64,000 nt of DNA from the NCBI RefSeq assembly GCF_030864005.1, contig NZ_CP132977.1, forward strand, positions 121,774-185,773, read 5' to 3'. Shown here one piece after another: positions 50,610-58,586 of this stretch. The stretch's first letter is position 1, and every line of letters begins with the position of its first letter. This DNA comes from Achromobacter seleniivolatilans (GTDB taxonomy: Bacteria; Pseudomonadota; Gammaproteobacteria; Burkholderiales; Burkholderiaceae_B). The notes under the pieces were generated by a model, which saw only the letters and a list, made by a program, of their open reading frames with translations, was not told the origin of the DNA and searched no databases. The translations under genes were made by a program, and so were the position numbers.

Positions 50610-51044
50610 TTAGATTGCGTGGGCATGGGTTGCTTGAGGGGTCGAATGCAGCGGGGTTAGGATGCGACGGGCTTCGGCGGCGATGCTGGCGTACGTTTGC
50701 CGAAAGGTTGCGTTCTGCCGCACGCCCGCCGTGTTCGCATAGCTCGCGACACAACTCGCCAGAAAGCCCTCCATCTGCTGAGAGGCTGATGGCGAGACCC
50801 CGGCCGTGCTTCGCATGAGCTGGAAGTACTCATCCCAGGTCGGGATATTGGGGGCGCGCCTGAAGGCCATCCAACCGTGTTCGCTTGCTGGAAGAGACAC
50901 CTGTGCCTGCGCCAAGGCGAGCCGATAAGAAGCGAGGAAGACAAACTTTCTGTCACGCATGCTTGATGACATCGCTGTGCGACGCGAGCGCCGAGGGAAG
51001 GGTTCCTGTTTAATCTCACCCATCGAGTCTTCTCCAAAGGCCAC
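50610..51044 (-). CDS. Hypothetical protein, paralogue of 49649-50089
   Basis: A 144-residue, helical, Cys-poor protein with KFVFLASYRLALAQAQVSLPA, RRAPNIPTWDEYFQLMRSTAGVSPSASQQMEGFL and TYASIAAEARRIL. It matches 49649-50089 in R-A-P-x-(I/V)-P-T, E-Y-F-x-L-M and G-V-S-P-(S/A)-A. The start may be 51044 or the internal ATG at 50972. First gene of the minus-strand cluster that runs to 42242. No signal peptide. Function unknown. Confidence 0.6.
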   Translation of the reverse strand: MAFGEDSMGEIKQEPFPRRSRRTAMSSSMRDRKFVFLASYRLALAQAQVSLPASEHGWMAFRRAPNIPTWDEYFQLMRSTAGVSPSASQQMEGFLASCVASYANTAGVRQNATFRQTYASIAAEARRILTPLHSTPQATHAHAI

Positions 51045-51121
51045 GCTGTCCCTGGCCAGTACTAAATTCGGCGTTCAGCCCGCGCCTCGTTGTCGACGAT
51101 CACCAGCGAAGGCTTATTTAT

Positions 51122-51153
51122 AAGAATGAAGCGGAATAGTAACGCATACAAAT
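51122..51153 (-). promoter_or_regulatory. Duplicated upstream element
   Basis: The minus-strand segment GTATGCGTTACTATTCCGC then TTCATTCTT matches the one at 50379-50410. It lies about 80-110 bp before the 50610-51044 gene and in the divergent region with 51278. It is likely a shared activator site or promoter copied along with the paralogues. Confidence 0.5.
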
Positions 51154-51277
51154 AATACCGATTGATGCAGCTGAGGGCGCGGTGGCCGGCCTGACGCCGA
51201 ACAGCCGTCTGGGCTTTCTTTGAAGTGATGCACCCAGTTGATAGGCTGGTCTCGATTGCATATCGAGGAGTTTGAAG

Positions 51278-51955
51278 ATGGCGTTGAGCCGCACTATCGG
51301 ATTGGCCTGGGAAGCGGATGCTGAGCACCGCGCTATCGTTTCGCGCGCGGAACAATTGCCCGGAGCGCGGGCAGATCTGCTGCAAACGGCGCGTGGCGCT
51401 GTAGGACGTCTTCATGACGCCGCCTTGGCGGGCGATGCTGGAGGGGTTGCAGCCGCGGTGCAGACCTATGAGGCGGTTGTTTGGAGGCTGAACGGCAACA
51501 CGTTTTGCGCGAGTAGGGATTGCTGCAATCCGGAGGCAGGCGGCCATGTTGTTGATCGATTTTGTGCCGCAACACCTGGCCAGGAACCCCTATGGGGTCA
51601 GAACGGAGAATTCCTGATCTGCGTGCTTGGGATGCGTGCTCGTGTCGAGATCATGGAGGGATTCGGCCGGGCCGCCGTGAGCATGCACTTCCATGTGGTC
51701 GACCTTCACCGCCCATTTATCAGCGAGACAGGCTTCTTGTCGGTTTTCGATAAGGTGCGTATGGGCGTGTCGCCTAAGCAGACGGCGGAGGAAATTTTTC
51801 GTTCAATGATCGGCAAGAGGTCTCGCCACCTTGAACCGGCATCGTTGTTGCGCTGTTCCCAACGGGGGCGGCCAGCATGGCTCGCGAAGGCGCTAGCCGA
51901 GTCGAGTATCCCGGCCGCCCATGATGATGTGGGACAGTTCGCGCTTTGCTTTTAG
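51278..51955 (+). CDS. Hypothetical plasmid protein
   Basis: A 225-residue protein, GAGGAG 7 bp before its ATG. The N-terminal half is helical (IVSRAEQLPGARADLLQTARGAVGRLHDAALAGDAGG) and the middle has FCASRDCCNPEAGG, a Cys cluster, then FLICVLGMRARVEIMEGFG. No known family. It leads the plus-strand set with the methyltransferase, 107 bp upstream of the next gene. Function unknown. Confidence 0.55.
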   Translation: MALSRTIGLAWEADAEHRAIVSRAEQLPGARADLLQTARGAVGRLHDAALAGDAGGVAAAVQTYEAVVWRLNGNTFCASRDCCNPEAGGHVVDRFCAATPGQEPLWGQNGEFLICVLGMRARVEIMEGFGRAAVSMHFHVVDLHRPFISETGFLSVFDKVRMGVSPKQTAEEIFRSMIGKRSRHLEPASLLRCSQRGRPAWLAKALAESSIPAAHDDVGQFALCF

Positions 51956-52062
51956 TCGAGTGGAAAATTTAGCGGGCGCCCTTCCCTGAATGCGCGGAGC
52001 AGAATTTGGGCGCGTCATTCTTGCTCGATAGGATGGTTCTCACATGTACACATGGAGCACCT

Positions 52063-52356
52063 ATGAGCACCGAAAATGGCAATCCAACCAGCGCAACAGC
52101 ATCAACGCGAGACCAGTACGGCGAGTTGCAAAAGCATCTCGCCTCTGGCGCCCCCCTTCCCCGTAACCGTGGGATAGGCTTGGAATCGTATGAGGACATG
52201 GCCGATTTCTACTCGGGCGTTCTGGACATCACGGGGGCCGGTGGCGTAATCCTGAAGGTATTTGAGCGTGAAGACCTCACCATCGATGTGATCTACCTTT
52301 GCGCAGTCTCCGCTCGCACCCTGACCGTGTTGGAGGCAGGACATGACGCACCCTGA
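52063..52356 (+). CDS. Small protein coupled to a DNA methyltransferase
   Basis: A 97-residue protein, GGAG about 6 bp before ATG 52063. SYEDMADFYSGVLDITGAGGVILKVFEREDLTIDVIYLCAVSARTLTVLEAG suggests a small alpha/beta fold. It overlaps the methyltransferase start by 14 bp, so it is co-translated and probably its partner or regulator. No family recognised. Confidence 0.55.
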   Translation: MSTENGNPTSATASTRDQYGELQKHLASGAPLPRNRGIGLESYEDMADFYSGVLDITGAGGVILKVFEREDLTIDVIYLCAVSARTLTVLEAGHDAP

Positions 52357-53194
52357 TACCCGCATGGCCTTGGGGCAGTTTCCCACGCCTGGGTGGGCAG
52401 CCGAAGCGTTGTATGAGCGCCATTTTTCCCACCTGACGCGAGGCGACGTTGTCTGGGAACCAACCTGCGGACCGGGTTCGTTCCTGGCGGTGATTCCGCA
52501 GGAGGTTGATGCCTTCGGATCAGAACTCGATCCGCACCTTGCCCGCGCGGCGGCCGCGGCCACTGGGCGGCTTGTATTGCAGGGCGACTTCGAAACCGTC
52601 ACCCTGCCCGCGACGCCCACGGCGGTGATTGGCAATCCCCCCTTTCAGCTGGACTTGATCGATCGCCTGCTTCGGCGTGCCCATGCGGTGCTGCCGTCTG
52701 GCGGCCAGGCGGCGTTTCTGCTGCCTGCATATGCATTTCAGACGGCGGCTCGCGTCGCAGGCTACGCCGAGGACTGGTCGATCGCCCAGGAGATGGTTCC
52801 GCGCAACATCTATCCAGGCCTGAAGTTGCCACTCGTGTTCGCGACCTTCACGAAGGACGGCCGCCGGCGCCTCTTCGGCTTCGCTCTGTACCGAGAAACC
52901 GCCGACGTGCATCAATTCCCTCGCAGCGTCCGGGCTCAGCTTGAGGGCCACCGTGGACCGGTTTGGGCGCGGGCGGTGGAAGCGGTGCTGCGCTTGCTCG
53001 GCGGCGAGGCCGACCTGGCTTCGATTTATCAAGCGTTGGCGCCTGCGCGGGCACGGCCCTCTGAGAATCCGTGGTGGAAGGAAAAGGTGCGTCAGACCTT
53101 GCGGCGCTACGAGCGCTTCCGCCGTGTCGGGGGCGCACGCTACGCGCTCGCAGACGCTGCGCCCGCACTTGGCGTGCAGCTGGTTCTGATCTAA
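52343..53194 (+). CDS. N6-adenine DNA methyltransferase, orphan
   Basis: A 283-residue SAM-dependent methyltransferase. Motif I is WEPTCGPGSFL at 38-48, motif II E61-L-D-P, motif IV IGNPPFQ at 96-102, so amino-methylation of adenine (N-P-P-F) is expected. The C-terminal 90 residues (SIYQALAPARARPSENPWWKEKVRQTLRR, then RVGGARYAL) resemble a HARE-type winged helix that may bind DNA. No restriction partner adjoins it, so it may protect the plasmid or regulate. The specificity is unknown. Confidence 0.8.
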   Translation: MTHPDTRMALGQFPTPGWAAEALYERHFSHLTRGDVVWEPTCGPGSFLAVIPQEVDAFGSELDPHLARAAAAATGRLVLQGDFETVTLPATPTAVIGNPPFQLDLIDRLLRRAHAVLPSGGQAAFLLPAYAFQTAARVAGYAEDWSIAQEMVPRNIYPGLKLPLVFATFTKDGRRRLFGFALYRETADVHQFPRSVRAQLEGHRGPVWARAVEAVLRLLGGEADLASIYQALAPARARPSENPWWKEKVRQTLRRYERFRRVGGARYALADAAPALGVQLVLI

Positions 53195-53318
53195 GAGCTG
53201 GAGCTGCACTGCGTCGCAGATGGAACGAGCTGAACCCGCGCGCCACAGCCCTGTTCCCCCCCCGCCCCCCCAACTTAGGAGCGGCCCGGGTTTCAACGGA
53301 GCACTTCGATTGCTTAGA

Positions 53319-53359
53319 TTCCCGCAATAGATCGCGTAAAATTTAATCTATTGTGGGAA
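53319..53359. promoter_or_regulatory. AbiEi-type operator
   Basis: TTCCCGCAATAGAT (53319-53332) and ATCTATTGTGGGAA (53346-53359) form a 14-bp inverted repeat with one mismatch, separated by 13 bp that contains TAAAAT, a likely -10. The site ends 13 bp before the AbiEi start. AbiEi proteins repress their own operon through such repeats. Confidence 0.7.
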
Positions 53360-53372
53360 AACTGGAAAATTG

Positions 53373-54032
53373 ATGCGCGGCGACGGTCCTTTGAAGCGAT
53401 TGAATACCACCTTGTCCAGAGGCGCCCCTCTCGGCGTCGAGGAATTGGCAAGCGTGGGAGTTTCGTCAGCCTTGGCCAACTATTACGTCAAGACGGATTG
53501 GCTGCTCAGGCTCGGCCGTGGCACGTTTGCCTTTCCGGCTGACGAGTTGGAACCCTACAAGTGCATCGCCTTCCTGCAGGCAAAGTGGCCGCACATGCAT
53601 CTCGCCGGCGCCTCCGCGCTGCGCGCACGCGGCCTGGCCACCCCATGGGACCCCCAGGCGGCTTTCGAATGTTGGGGGGCTGACGCCGTGCGCCTGCCGG
53701 ATTGGTTCACCGAGCGCTTTCCGGCGCGCTATCAGCAGCGTTGCGCCCCCACAGAAAAGATAGGGGCCGCTACGGGTACATCGCTCGTAGAGATTCGCGG
53801 CGCCGTGGTGTTGGCGTCGGAACCTGAGCGCGCGGTTCTGGAGGTGCTCTCATCCAGCGTGGGCACCAGTGCGGCCGGGCGTCGCGCTATGGCGACGATG
53901 CTCCGCGATCAGGTCCCATTACGGGCCAACTTATTGGAGAGGGAAATCGAACTATGGCCGCGCGCCGGTGTGCGCGCTGCTGCAAACGCACTGCGGCTCG
54001 GCCACGCTGACAAGTCAGAACATCGCCGCTAG
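53373..54032 (+). CDS. abiEi: AbiEi-like type IV antitoxin, no toxin gene beside it
   Basis: A 219-residue protein. The N-terminal winged helix fits the AbiEi antitoxin domain: LNTTLSRGAPLGVEELASVGVSSALANYYVKTDWLLRLGRGTFAF. The C-terminal part has ASALRARGLATPWDP and VLASEPERAVLEVLSS, as in AbiEi antitoxins. AbiEi normally precedes the AbiEii nucleotidyltransferase toxin; here the next gene is on the opposite strand, so it is orphaned. The last 20 residues overlap the opposing gene and may be a replaced end. Autorepression is supported by the adjoining operator. Confidence 0.75.
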   Translation: MRGDGPLKRLNTTLSRGAPLGVEELASVGVSSALANYYVKTDWLLRLGRGTFAFPADELEPYKCIAFLQAKWPHMHLAGASALRARGLATPWDPQAAFECWGADAVRLPDWFTERFPARYQQRCAPTEKIGAATGTSLVEIRGAVVLASEPERAVLEVLSSSVGTSAAGRRAMATMLRDQVPLRANLLEREIELWPRAGVRAAANALRLGHADKSEHRR

Positions 54033-54821
54033 CGGTCTCCAGGCGACGAGCACCACCAGCGCCGCAAGCGCGCAGCCGCCAATCAGTCGAGGTCGTTGAT
54101 GGTATAGCCAAATGAAGGGGCGTTCCTCTGCTTGGCGACGCTCGTTCATTAGGTCCCTCTGCACGTTCCGCAGTTGGCGAATCTCTTCGTTCGTGGCATT
54201 TTCCGTAGCAAACTGGTGCGCCAGCAGAGTAGGCACCTCATGGATACGAATATTCTGCTCCCAGGTGCGACATTGCACCAGGTCGCCAGCAGGCATCGGC
54301 AGCGATTCACCAGCGAGCTTCTGATCCGACGTATAGGCAAAGCGGAGGCCAAACTGCTCATAGAAGCGATTGCGACGCACGCCAGCGGCACCTCGGCCCT
54401 GGTCCGCAAGCAGCTTGATTGGCTGCACTGTTGCCTCTGGCCACTGTCGCGCCCAGTTGACAATCAAATCCATGAGATAAGTCCCTACGCGGTGTCCTCG
54501 AAGCTCACCAGGATCGACGAATACTGCGCCGCCATCAAGGCTTGTGCCCGTAAGTTTGATGGCGCTCATGTGTTGCCAATAGCTGGCCACAAACGTGAAG
54601 GCGCCTGCTGGAGGCGGATACGTTGGTGACACAGGCTGGCATTGCAGGCGCAGAGTGGCTTCGTGCGCCCTGCCCTCGAACGTCACGCGTTCTTCGATCA
54701 CTTCCACCAGGATCCAGGCCAAATTGTGCTCGGGGTCGGTTCGGTGGCGCACCTCAAGCAAATGAATGCGCGGCACGCCATAGGGATCGCGCAGCGAAGA
54801 ACGTTCTAAGGACGGCAGCAT
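54015..54821 (-). CDS. GNAT-like protein with C-terminal membrane anchor
   Basis: A 268-residue protein. Residues 85-170 have a GNAT-like order: GGAVFVDPGELRGHRVGTYLMDLIVNWARQWP (acetyl-CoA loop G-H-R-V-G-T), then RRNRFYEQFGLRFAY as the last helix-strand. The C-terminus is a coiled helix (NEEIRQLRNVQRDLMNERRQAEE) and a span (LIGGCALAALVVLVAWRPL). Start could be 54821 or the upstream 54896. It overlaps the orphan AbiEi end by 18 bp. Role unknown; anchored acetyltransferases are rare. Confidence 0.55.
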   Translation of the reverse strand: MLPSLERSSLRDPYGVPRIHLLEVRHRTDPEHNLAWILVEVIEERVTFEGRAHEATLRLQCQPVSPTYPPPAGAFTFVASYWQHMSAIKLTGTSLDGGAVFVDPGELRGHRVGTYLMDLIVNWARQWPEATVQPIKLLADQGRGAAGVRRNRFYEQFGLRFAYTSDQKLAGESLPMPAGDLVQCRTWEQNIRIHEVPTLLAHQFATENATNEEIRQLRNVQRDLMNERRQAEERPFIWLYHQRPRLIGGCALAALVVLVAWRPLAAMF

Positions 54822-54931
54822 AGGCAATGGGCTGGAATAAAAGGGGCAAGCCGCGCCGGTGGCCGCCGCTGGAAGGATGGTACCAGCGGAATTCACCGGG
54901 CCTAAAGCCGGGCAGCGCCCGAAAATCGAAC

Positions 54932-55558
54932 TTATGCAGCCATGAGGGTGTTCGGGCCCAATACTCTGGAGTCGGGTGCTTGGTATGCGAGCCAGGCCAG
55001 CGCTTCATTCGTACCGTCGGACGCCTCCAGATTGTTCATCACGAATTGCTGCAGGGCGGCGTGCGGAAGGTAGGACGAAACCCCTCCATGCAGACCCTGG
55101 GTAACCTCCTGCAGGCTGCGCGAGCTGGCCATGGGAAGCCACAGGTACGCCGGTGCCCAGATCACCGAGGTGTGCCCGCCGTCCAGCACGTCGAGCATTT
55201 CTGCTTTCAGCGCAAGCGTATTCGTGGTGACGTCGAAAATGTGGTCTTCGACCCTAACCCAGGCGTGATATGCGGCGCTTCCCTCCATCGCGTGACCCGA
55301 TGGGTAGTGCGAGATAACATCGCCAGGCCCGGGTCCCACCCGCCATGCTGCGTACCCAATGACCAGGTCGGCAGAAACGCCGAGGCGGTGCAGGACGTGC
55401 TGCGCCATGCGCGCCTGCAAAAAGCAGTCCACCCCGAGATTGGCGCTGGCCGCGGCGCAGATGCGCTGAACGGCCGCCGCGACGCGCGTCAGGTCAATTT
55501 CGCTGCAGAGTACGCGGCCTCGTTCCTGCGCCAGCCGGCGCTGCTTAGCTTGCCCCAT
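54932..55558 (-). CDS. Transglutaminase-like cysteine protein
   Basis: A 208-residue protein starting MGQAKQRRLAQERG. A Cys-His-Asp triad is visible: C45 in NLGVDCFLQARMAQHVLHRLG, H98 in AAYHAWVRV, D109 in HIFDVTTNTL. The order and spacing follow the transglutaminase-like / NlpC-related fold with a catalytic helix after Cys. It is 110 bp upstream of the GNAT-like gene on the same strand, so they may be one unit. The reaction is unknown; amide hydrolysis or transfer is likely. Confidence 0.6.
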   Translation of the reverse strand: MGQAKQRRLAQERGRVLCSEIDLTRVAAAVQRICAAASANLGVDCFLQARMAQHVLHRLGVSADLVIGYAAWRVGPGPGDVISHYPSGHAMEGSAAYHAWVRVEDHIFDVTTNTLALKAEMLDVLDGGHTSVIWAPAYLWLPMASSRSLQEVTQGLHGGVSSYLPHAALQQFVMNNLEASDGTNEALAWLAYQAPDSRVLGPNTLMAA

Positions 55559-55896
55559 CTTGAAACCTCTTCGGTTGAATAGTTGAAAACCATCCTACAC
55601 AGGGAGGGAGGTGATCCAAAGAATTTCGCGGCGGGATTTGGGGTAGTCGTAGAAGCGCAAAGGCTTTTCCCGCATCTCTTTTTAGGCAAATATGGGGCGG
55701 CCAAATTCTTTGGCTGATCGACCCGCTCTGATAGTATGGCTGTGGGGTGTGGTCTGCATCCCGCCGTTGGCAACTGGCAAAGGCTGTGCCGTCAGATCCG
55801 TACATCGCTCGTGCCTCGGTCGCATTTCTACACTCTTAGCGCGCCAGCTGCGGCAAGCCAACTCCCGTGACTCTGTGCGCAACAGGAGCAATTGGA
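55559..55896. other. 338-bp intergenic region
   Basis: No supported gene; several short frames on both strands lack ribosome sites. A small palindrome GCCAAA-TTC-TTTGGC lies near 55700-55714. It should hold divergent promoters for the genes starting at 55558 and 55897. Confidence 0.45.
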
Positions 55897-57543
55897 ATGC
55901 GTATGCCCGTCACCAAATTCGATCTTTCCTCTGGGCTTTTCACGAGGTCGGCACGCTTGTTGAGCAAGCGCTGGCCGTTCAAGCTTCGCGGTCTGGCGCA
56001 GTCGCAAAATGTGCTGGCGGCCGCGATGGGGTACCGTGATTTCCACGACCTGCAGCAGTACGCCCGCGCCGGCGCGCCGCCCCGGGTCGAATTTGATCTT
56101 CGCGATCTGCAGCGAGCATTCATTGCCAACTTGACTGCCTCCGGCAAGCTCCGTGACGCGGACGCCCGTGCGCTTGCGGAGGCGCTTCCCTTAGGGCAGT
56201 TCGGATCGTTGGGTGCCCGCAGCCCCGTCACCCCGCCATTCCCAATCTTTCGTGACGAGTTCTGGGATGAAGAAGCGAGAGAGTCTGCTCTTACAGAGTG
56301 GCTTTGCGGCTTGAAGATGGTACCCAGCGTGCGCTACTTCGTTCACAGCGGTCGCGTTTTCGTCTTCAAGAAACTACTTGGATTAGCCGCAGATTTCCGC
56401 GGGCTGACGGATTCGCTTCCGCCGGCGGATAAGGTCGCAGAATGGGTGCACGAGTGCATGCTGTCACCACTGGAAGCAGTGCGGGACTGGGGTGTCGTCC
56501 CGGAGCCCTTTTTCGTGTCGCGAAATCGGGAGATCGTTCACAGGGAGCTGAACGCGTCCGTGCCGGGTTCTTTTGTCGATCAGGATGCGATGAATACTGC
56601 CTTGGCCACGCTGCTCTCCGGGGATGTAGCGCCAGGTACTGGCGAGTTTATGTTTCGCGGCCAGACCTTGAACCTGGTCGACCCGGTACGCGCGACCGAT
56701 CTCCCGCCTTTCCCTGCGGTGCTGCGGCACGATCACGCTGGGGCCCAAGATTCGAACGACACCAGGGCCCAGACGACTACAGCGTTCGTCGCGGGCTTCT
56801 CGCCAGTCACGGCGCAATCCTATGCGGAGCTGCAGCGGGAATCCGCGCGCTGGACGAGCGCCCGTCAAATCGCCTTTCGCGTCGCGCAAGACAACGTAGG
56901 CTCATTGTGGGCCAGCGAAGCTCCGCAGATGCGGTGGGACGCGAAGGGATTTGATGCTCAGGACTGGCATGACCCGAATGCCGCTGCAGCGCTGCGTGGG
57001 TTCTTCCCTGAGTTGACTGCCATGAGCGACGTGGAACTCTACTACGCATTCGATGCCTTTCGCGAAGCCGTTTACACGTCGCGTGGCTGGGAACCGGACC
57101 AGGACCCGGCGTTCATGTGGTTCATGCTCGCCAAAGCGCATGGTTGTGCCTTGGCGCGGGATCAATCGGAAGACGACATCGACCTCGGAAAGTGGGCGGT
57201 CTATGCGCGAACCGTAGGAGCTGCGACATCGGATATCCCTACGCTCTGCGCAGAAGCCGTCCGGTACGGGAAGGCGTTGTCCTCAATGGTCTGCCGAGTA
57301 GACGCGGCAATGGCGTTTGTTCGCGACGCGGCCGAAGACGCCGCTGCTGTCGCTTCCTGGGAGGACGCAGTGCAATTCGTGCGTGGGCGGCCCAATCGCG
57401 CTCCGTATCTCAGGGCTACCGCGCTCTACGGGGCTGAAGTGGTGACGCTCAAGGAGATCTTCCGCCGATCGCGCTCGGTGAATGTCACCATCGTGCATGT
57501 AGAGCAATCGGCCGACGATTTGGAGGCAACTGCGCAGGGGTAA
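55897..57543 (+). CDS. Large hypothetical protein with N-terminal ~45-residue domain
   Basis: A 548-residue protein, AGGAG 9 bp before ATG 55897. Residues about 12-50 (RSARLLSKRWPFKLRGLAQSQNVLAAAMGYRDFHDLQQYA) form a short helical domain that recurs in 60789-62234 and in some proteins annotated as glyoxalase-superfamily relatives. The rest is soluble with helical parts (DVELYYAFDAFREAVYTSRGWEP). No catalytic motif was recognised. Similar proteins are likely plasmid or phage core genes of unknown role. Confidence 0.6.
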   Translation: MRMPVTKFDLSSGLFTRSARLLSKRWPFKLRGLAQSQNVLAAAMGYRDFHDLQQYARAGAPPRVEFDLRDLQRAFIANLTASGKLRDADARALAEALPLGQFGSLGARSPVTPPFPIFRDEFWDEEARESALTEWLCGLKMVPSVRYFVHSGRVFVFKKLLGLAADFRGLTDSLPPADKVAEWVHECMLSPLEAVRDWGVVPEPFFVSRNREIVHRELNASVPGSFVDQDAMNTALATLLSGDVAPGTGEFMFRGQTLNLVDPVRATDLPPFPAVLRHDHAGAQDSNDTRAQTTTAFVAGFSPVTAQSYAELQRESARWTSARQIAFRVAQDNVGSLWASEAPQMRWDAKGFDAQDWHDPNAAAALRGFFPELTAMSDVELYYAFDAFREAVYTSRGWEPDQDPAFMWFMLAKAHGCALARDQSEDDIDLGKWAVYARTVGAATSDIPTLCAEAVRYGKALSSMVCRVDAAMAFVRDAAEDAAAVASWEDAVQFVRGRPNRAPYLRATALYGAEVVTLKEIFRRSRSVNVTIVHVEQSADDLEATAQG

Positions 57544-57676
57544 CCCTTTAGCGGGTCTGCAGGAAGGGGGCGGCTACAAACACGGTCGCGGCCGGCGGAC
57601 TGGGCCGCTCGACCAGGCACTTGAGGACCTGGTCGACCTTCCATCAAGAAGGCTTGGTGCATGCACCGCCTGCCCT

Positions 57677-58378
57677 TCATCGGAACTTTATTTTTCCCGA
57701 TCCAGAGACGCTGTGGTCTCGATGTTGGGGATTTCCGAGGACCGTGATATCGCCAGATCCGGTCACCCGAGCGCGGACCGAAGAGCGAACGAAACACTCG
57801 ATGTCTCCCGATCCAGTCACGGATACTGTTGCCGACTCAGCCAAGAGTTCGTGCGCGTCGATGTCCCCGGAACCCGTGACGCGTGCACCTAGGGTCGCCA
57901 CCTTCCCGTTCACTCGGATATCGCCAGAACCTGAGATCGAAAGATCCAAGTTCGGCTGGTCCAGATCCGCAAGAACAGCGTCGCCACTGCCCTTGATGGT
58001 GACGGCAGGAGCCTCCAGCAAGGAGATCCCCACCATCACTTTCGCGCTAGTTGGGAAGTCGGCGGCTTTATTGAAGTTTAGGATATCGTTGGCCGAAACT
58101 TGGCCACTTACGGAACCGCTGATCGAGATACTTGCGCCCCTGCGCACGGCCGTAATGCCCTCGCGCTCGATGAGGAGCTTATCGCCGTTGAAATAGGTCC
58201 TCACGGACGCTACCGCCTCAGGAGTTTCCCCTGCAACGAAAAATGCCGGGTGCGGGCCGCGCTGAAATTGCACGGTCACGGAACCGTTTACTACCAGTTC
58301 TCGAAATGCTTGCTGAGGGCGAGCTTCGCTGACGTAGTTGTCGGGCACGGCCCAGGGCGGGCGGGTATTTTCTCGCAT
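57677..58378 (-). CDS. GIN-domain (DUF2807) beta-helix protein, no signal peptide
   Basis: A 233-residue protein. The N-terminal half has VTVQFQRGPHPAFFVAG and LLIEREG; the C-terminal half is a right-handed beta-helix-like series of G-S-G-D turns (KGSGDAV, SGSGDIRV, TGSGDIDA, TGSGDIECF, TGSGDITV, SGSGKIKF). That is the GIN / DUF2807 head domain, usually exported. Here the start MRENTRPPWAVP has no signal peptide, so it would stay in the cytoplasm unless exported another way. An upstream TAGAACGTA element lies at 58448-58462. Confidence 0.8.
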   Translation of the reverse strand: MRENTRPPWAVPDNYVSEARPQQAFRELVVNGSVTVQFQRGPHPAFFVAGETPEAVASVRTYFNGDKLLIEREGITAVRRGASISISGSVSGQVSANDILNFNKAADFPTSAKVMVGISLLEAPAVTIKGSGDAVLADLDQPNLDLSISGSGDIRVNGKVATLGARVTGSGDIDAHELLAESATVSVTGSGDIECFVRSSVRARVTGSGDITVLGNPQHRDHSVSGSGKIKFR

Positions 58379-58447
58379 AAAGTGTCTCCAGGAGATGGCT
58401 TAAGATCGGGCGGCTGCTTAGTCGTACGATTTATTATAAATATGAAC

Positions 58448-58462
58448 TGTACGTTCTATGCA
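58448..58462 (-). promoter_or_regulatory. Conserved upstream element (TAGAACGTA type)
   Basis: On the minus strand GCATAGAACGTACAG, 70-85 bp before the 57677-58378 gene, followed by AT-rich CATATTTATAATAAAT with a TATAAT-like box. It matches 46694-46708. Confidence 0.5.
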
Positions 58463-58586
58463 TTCTAAGGCCCAAGCTTGCGTTGGCTATGCCTGACGGC
58501 GGCCCCGTGCCGTCGGCGGGAGGGATGCACGGCACTCCCAAACGGGCAGTCCGGATGCAAGACCTCCCGCGCGCGCTTCCCCTAAC

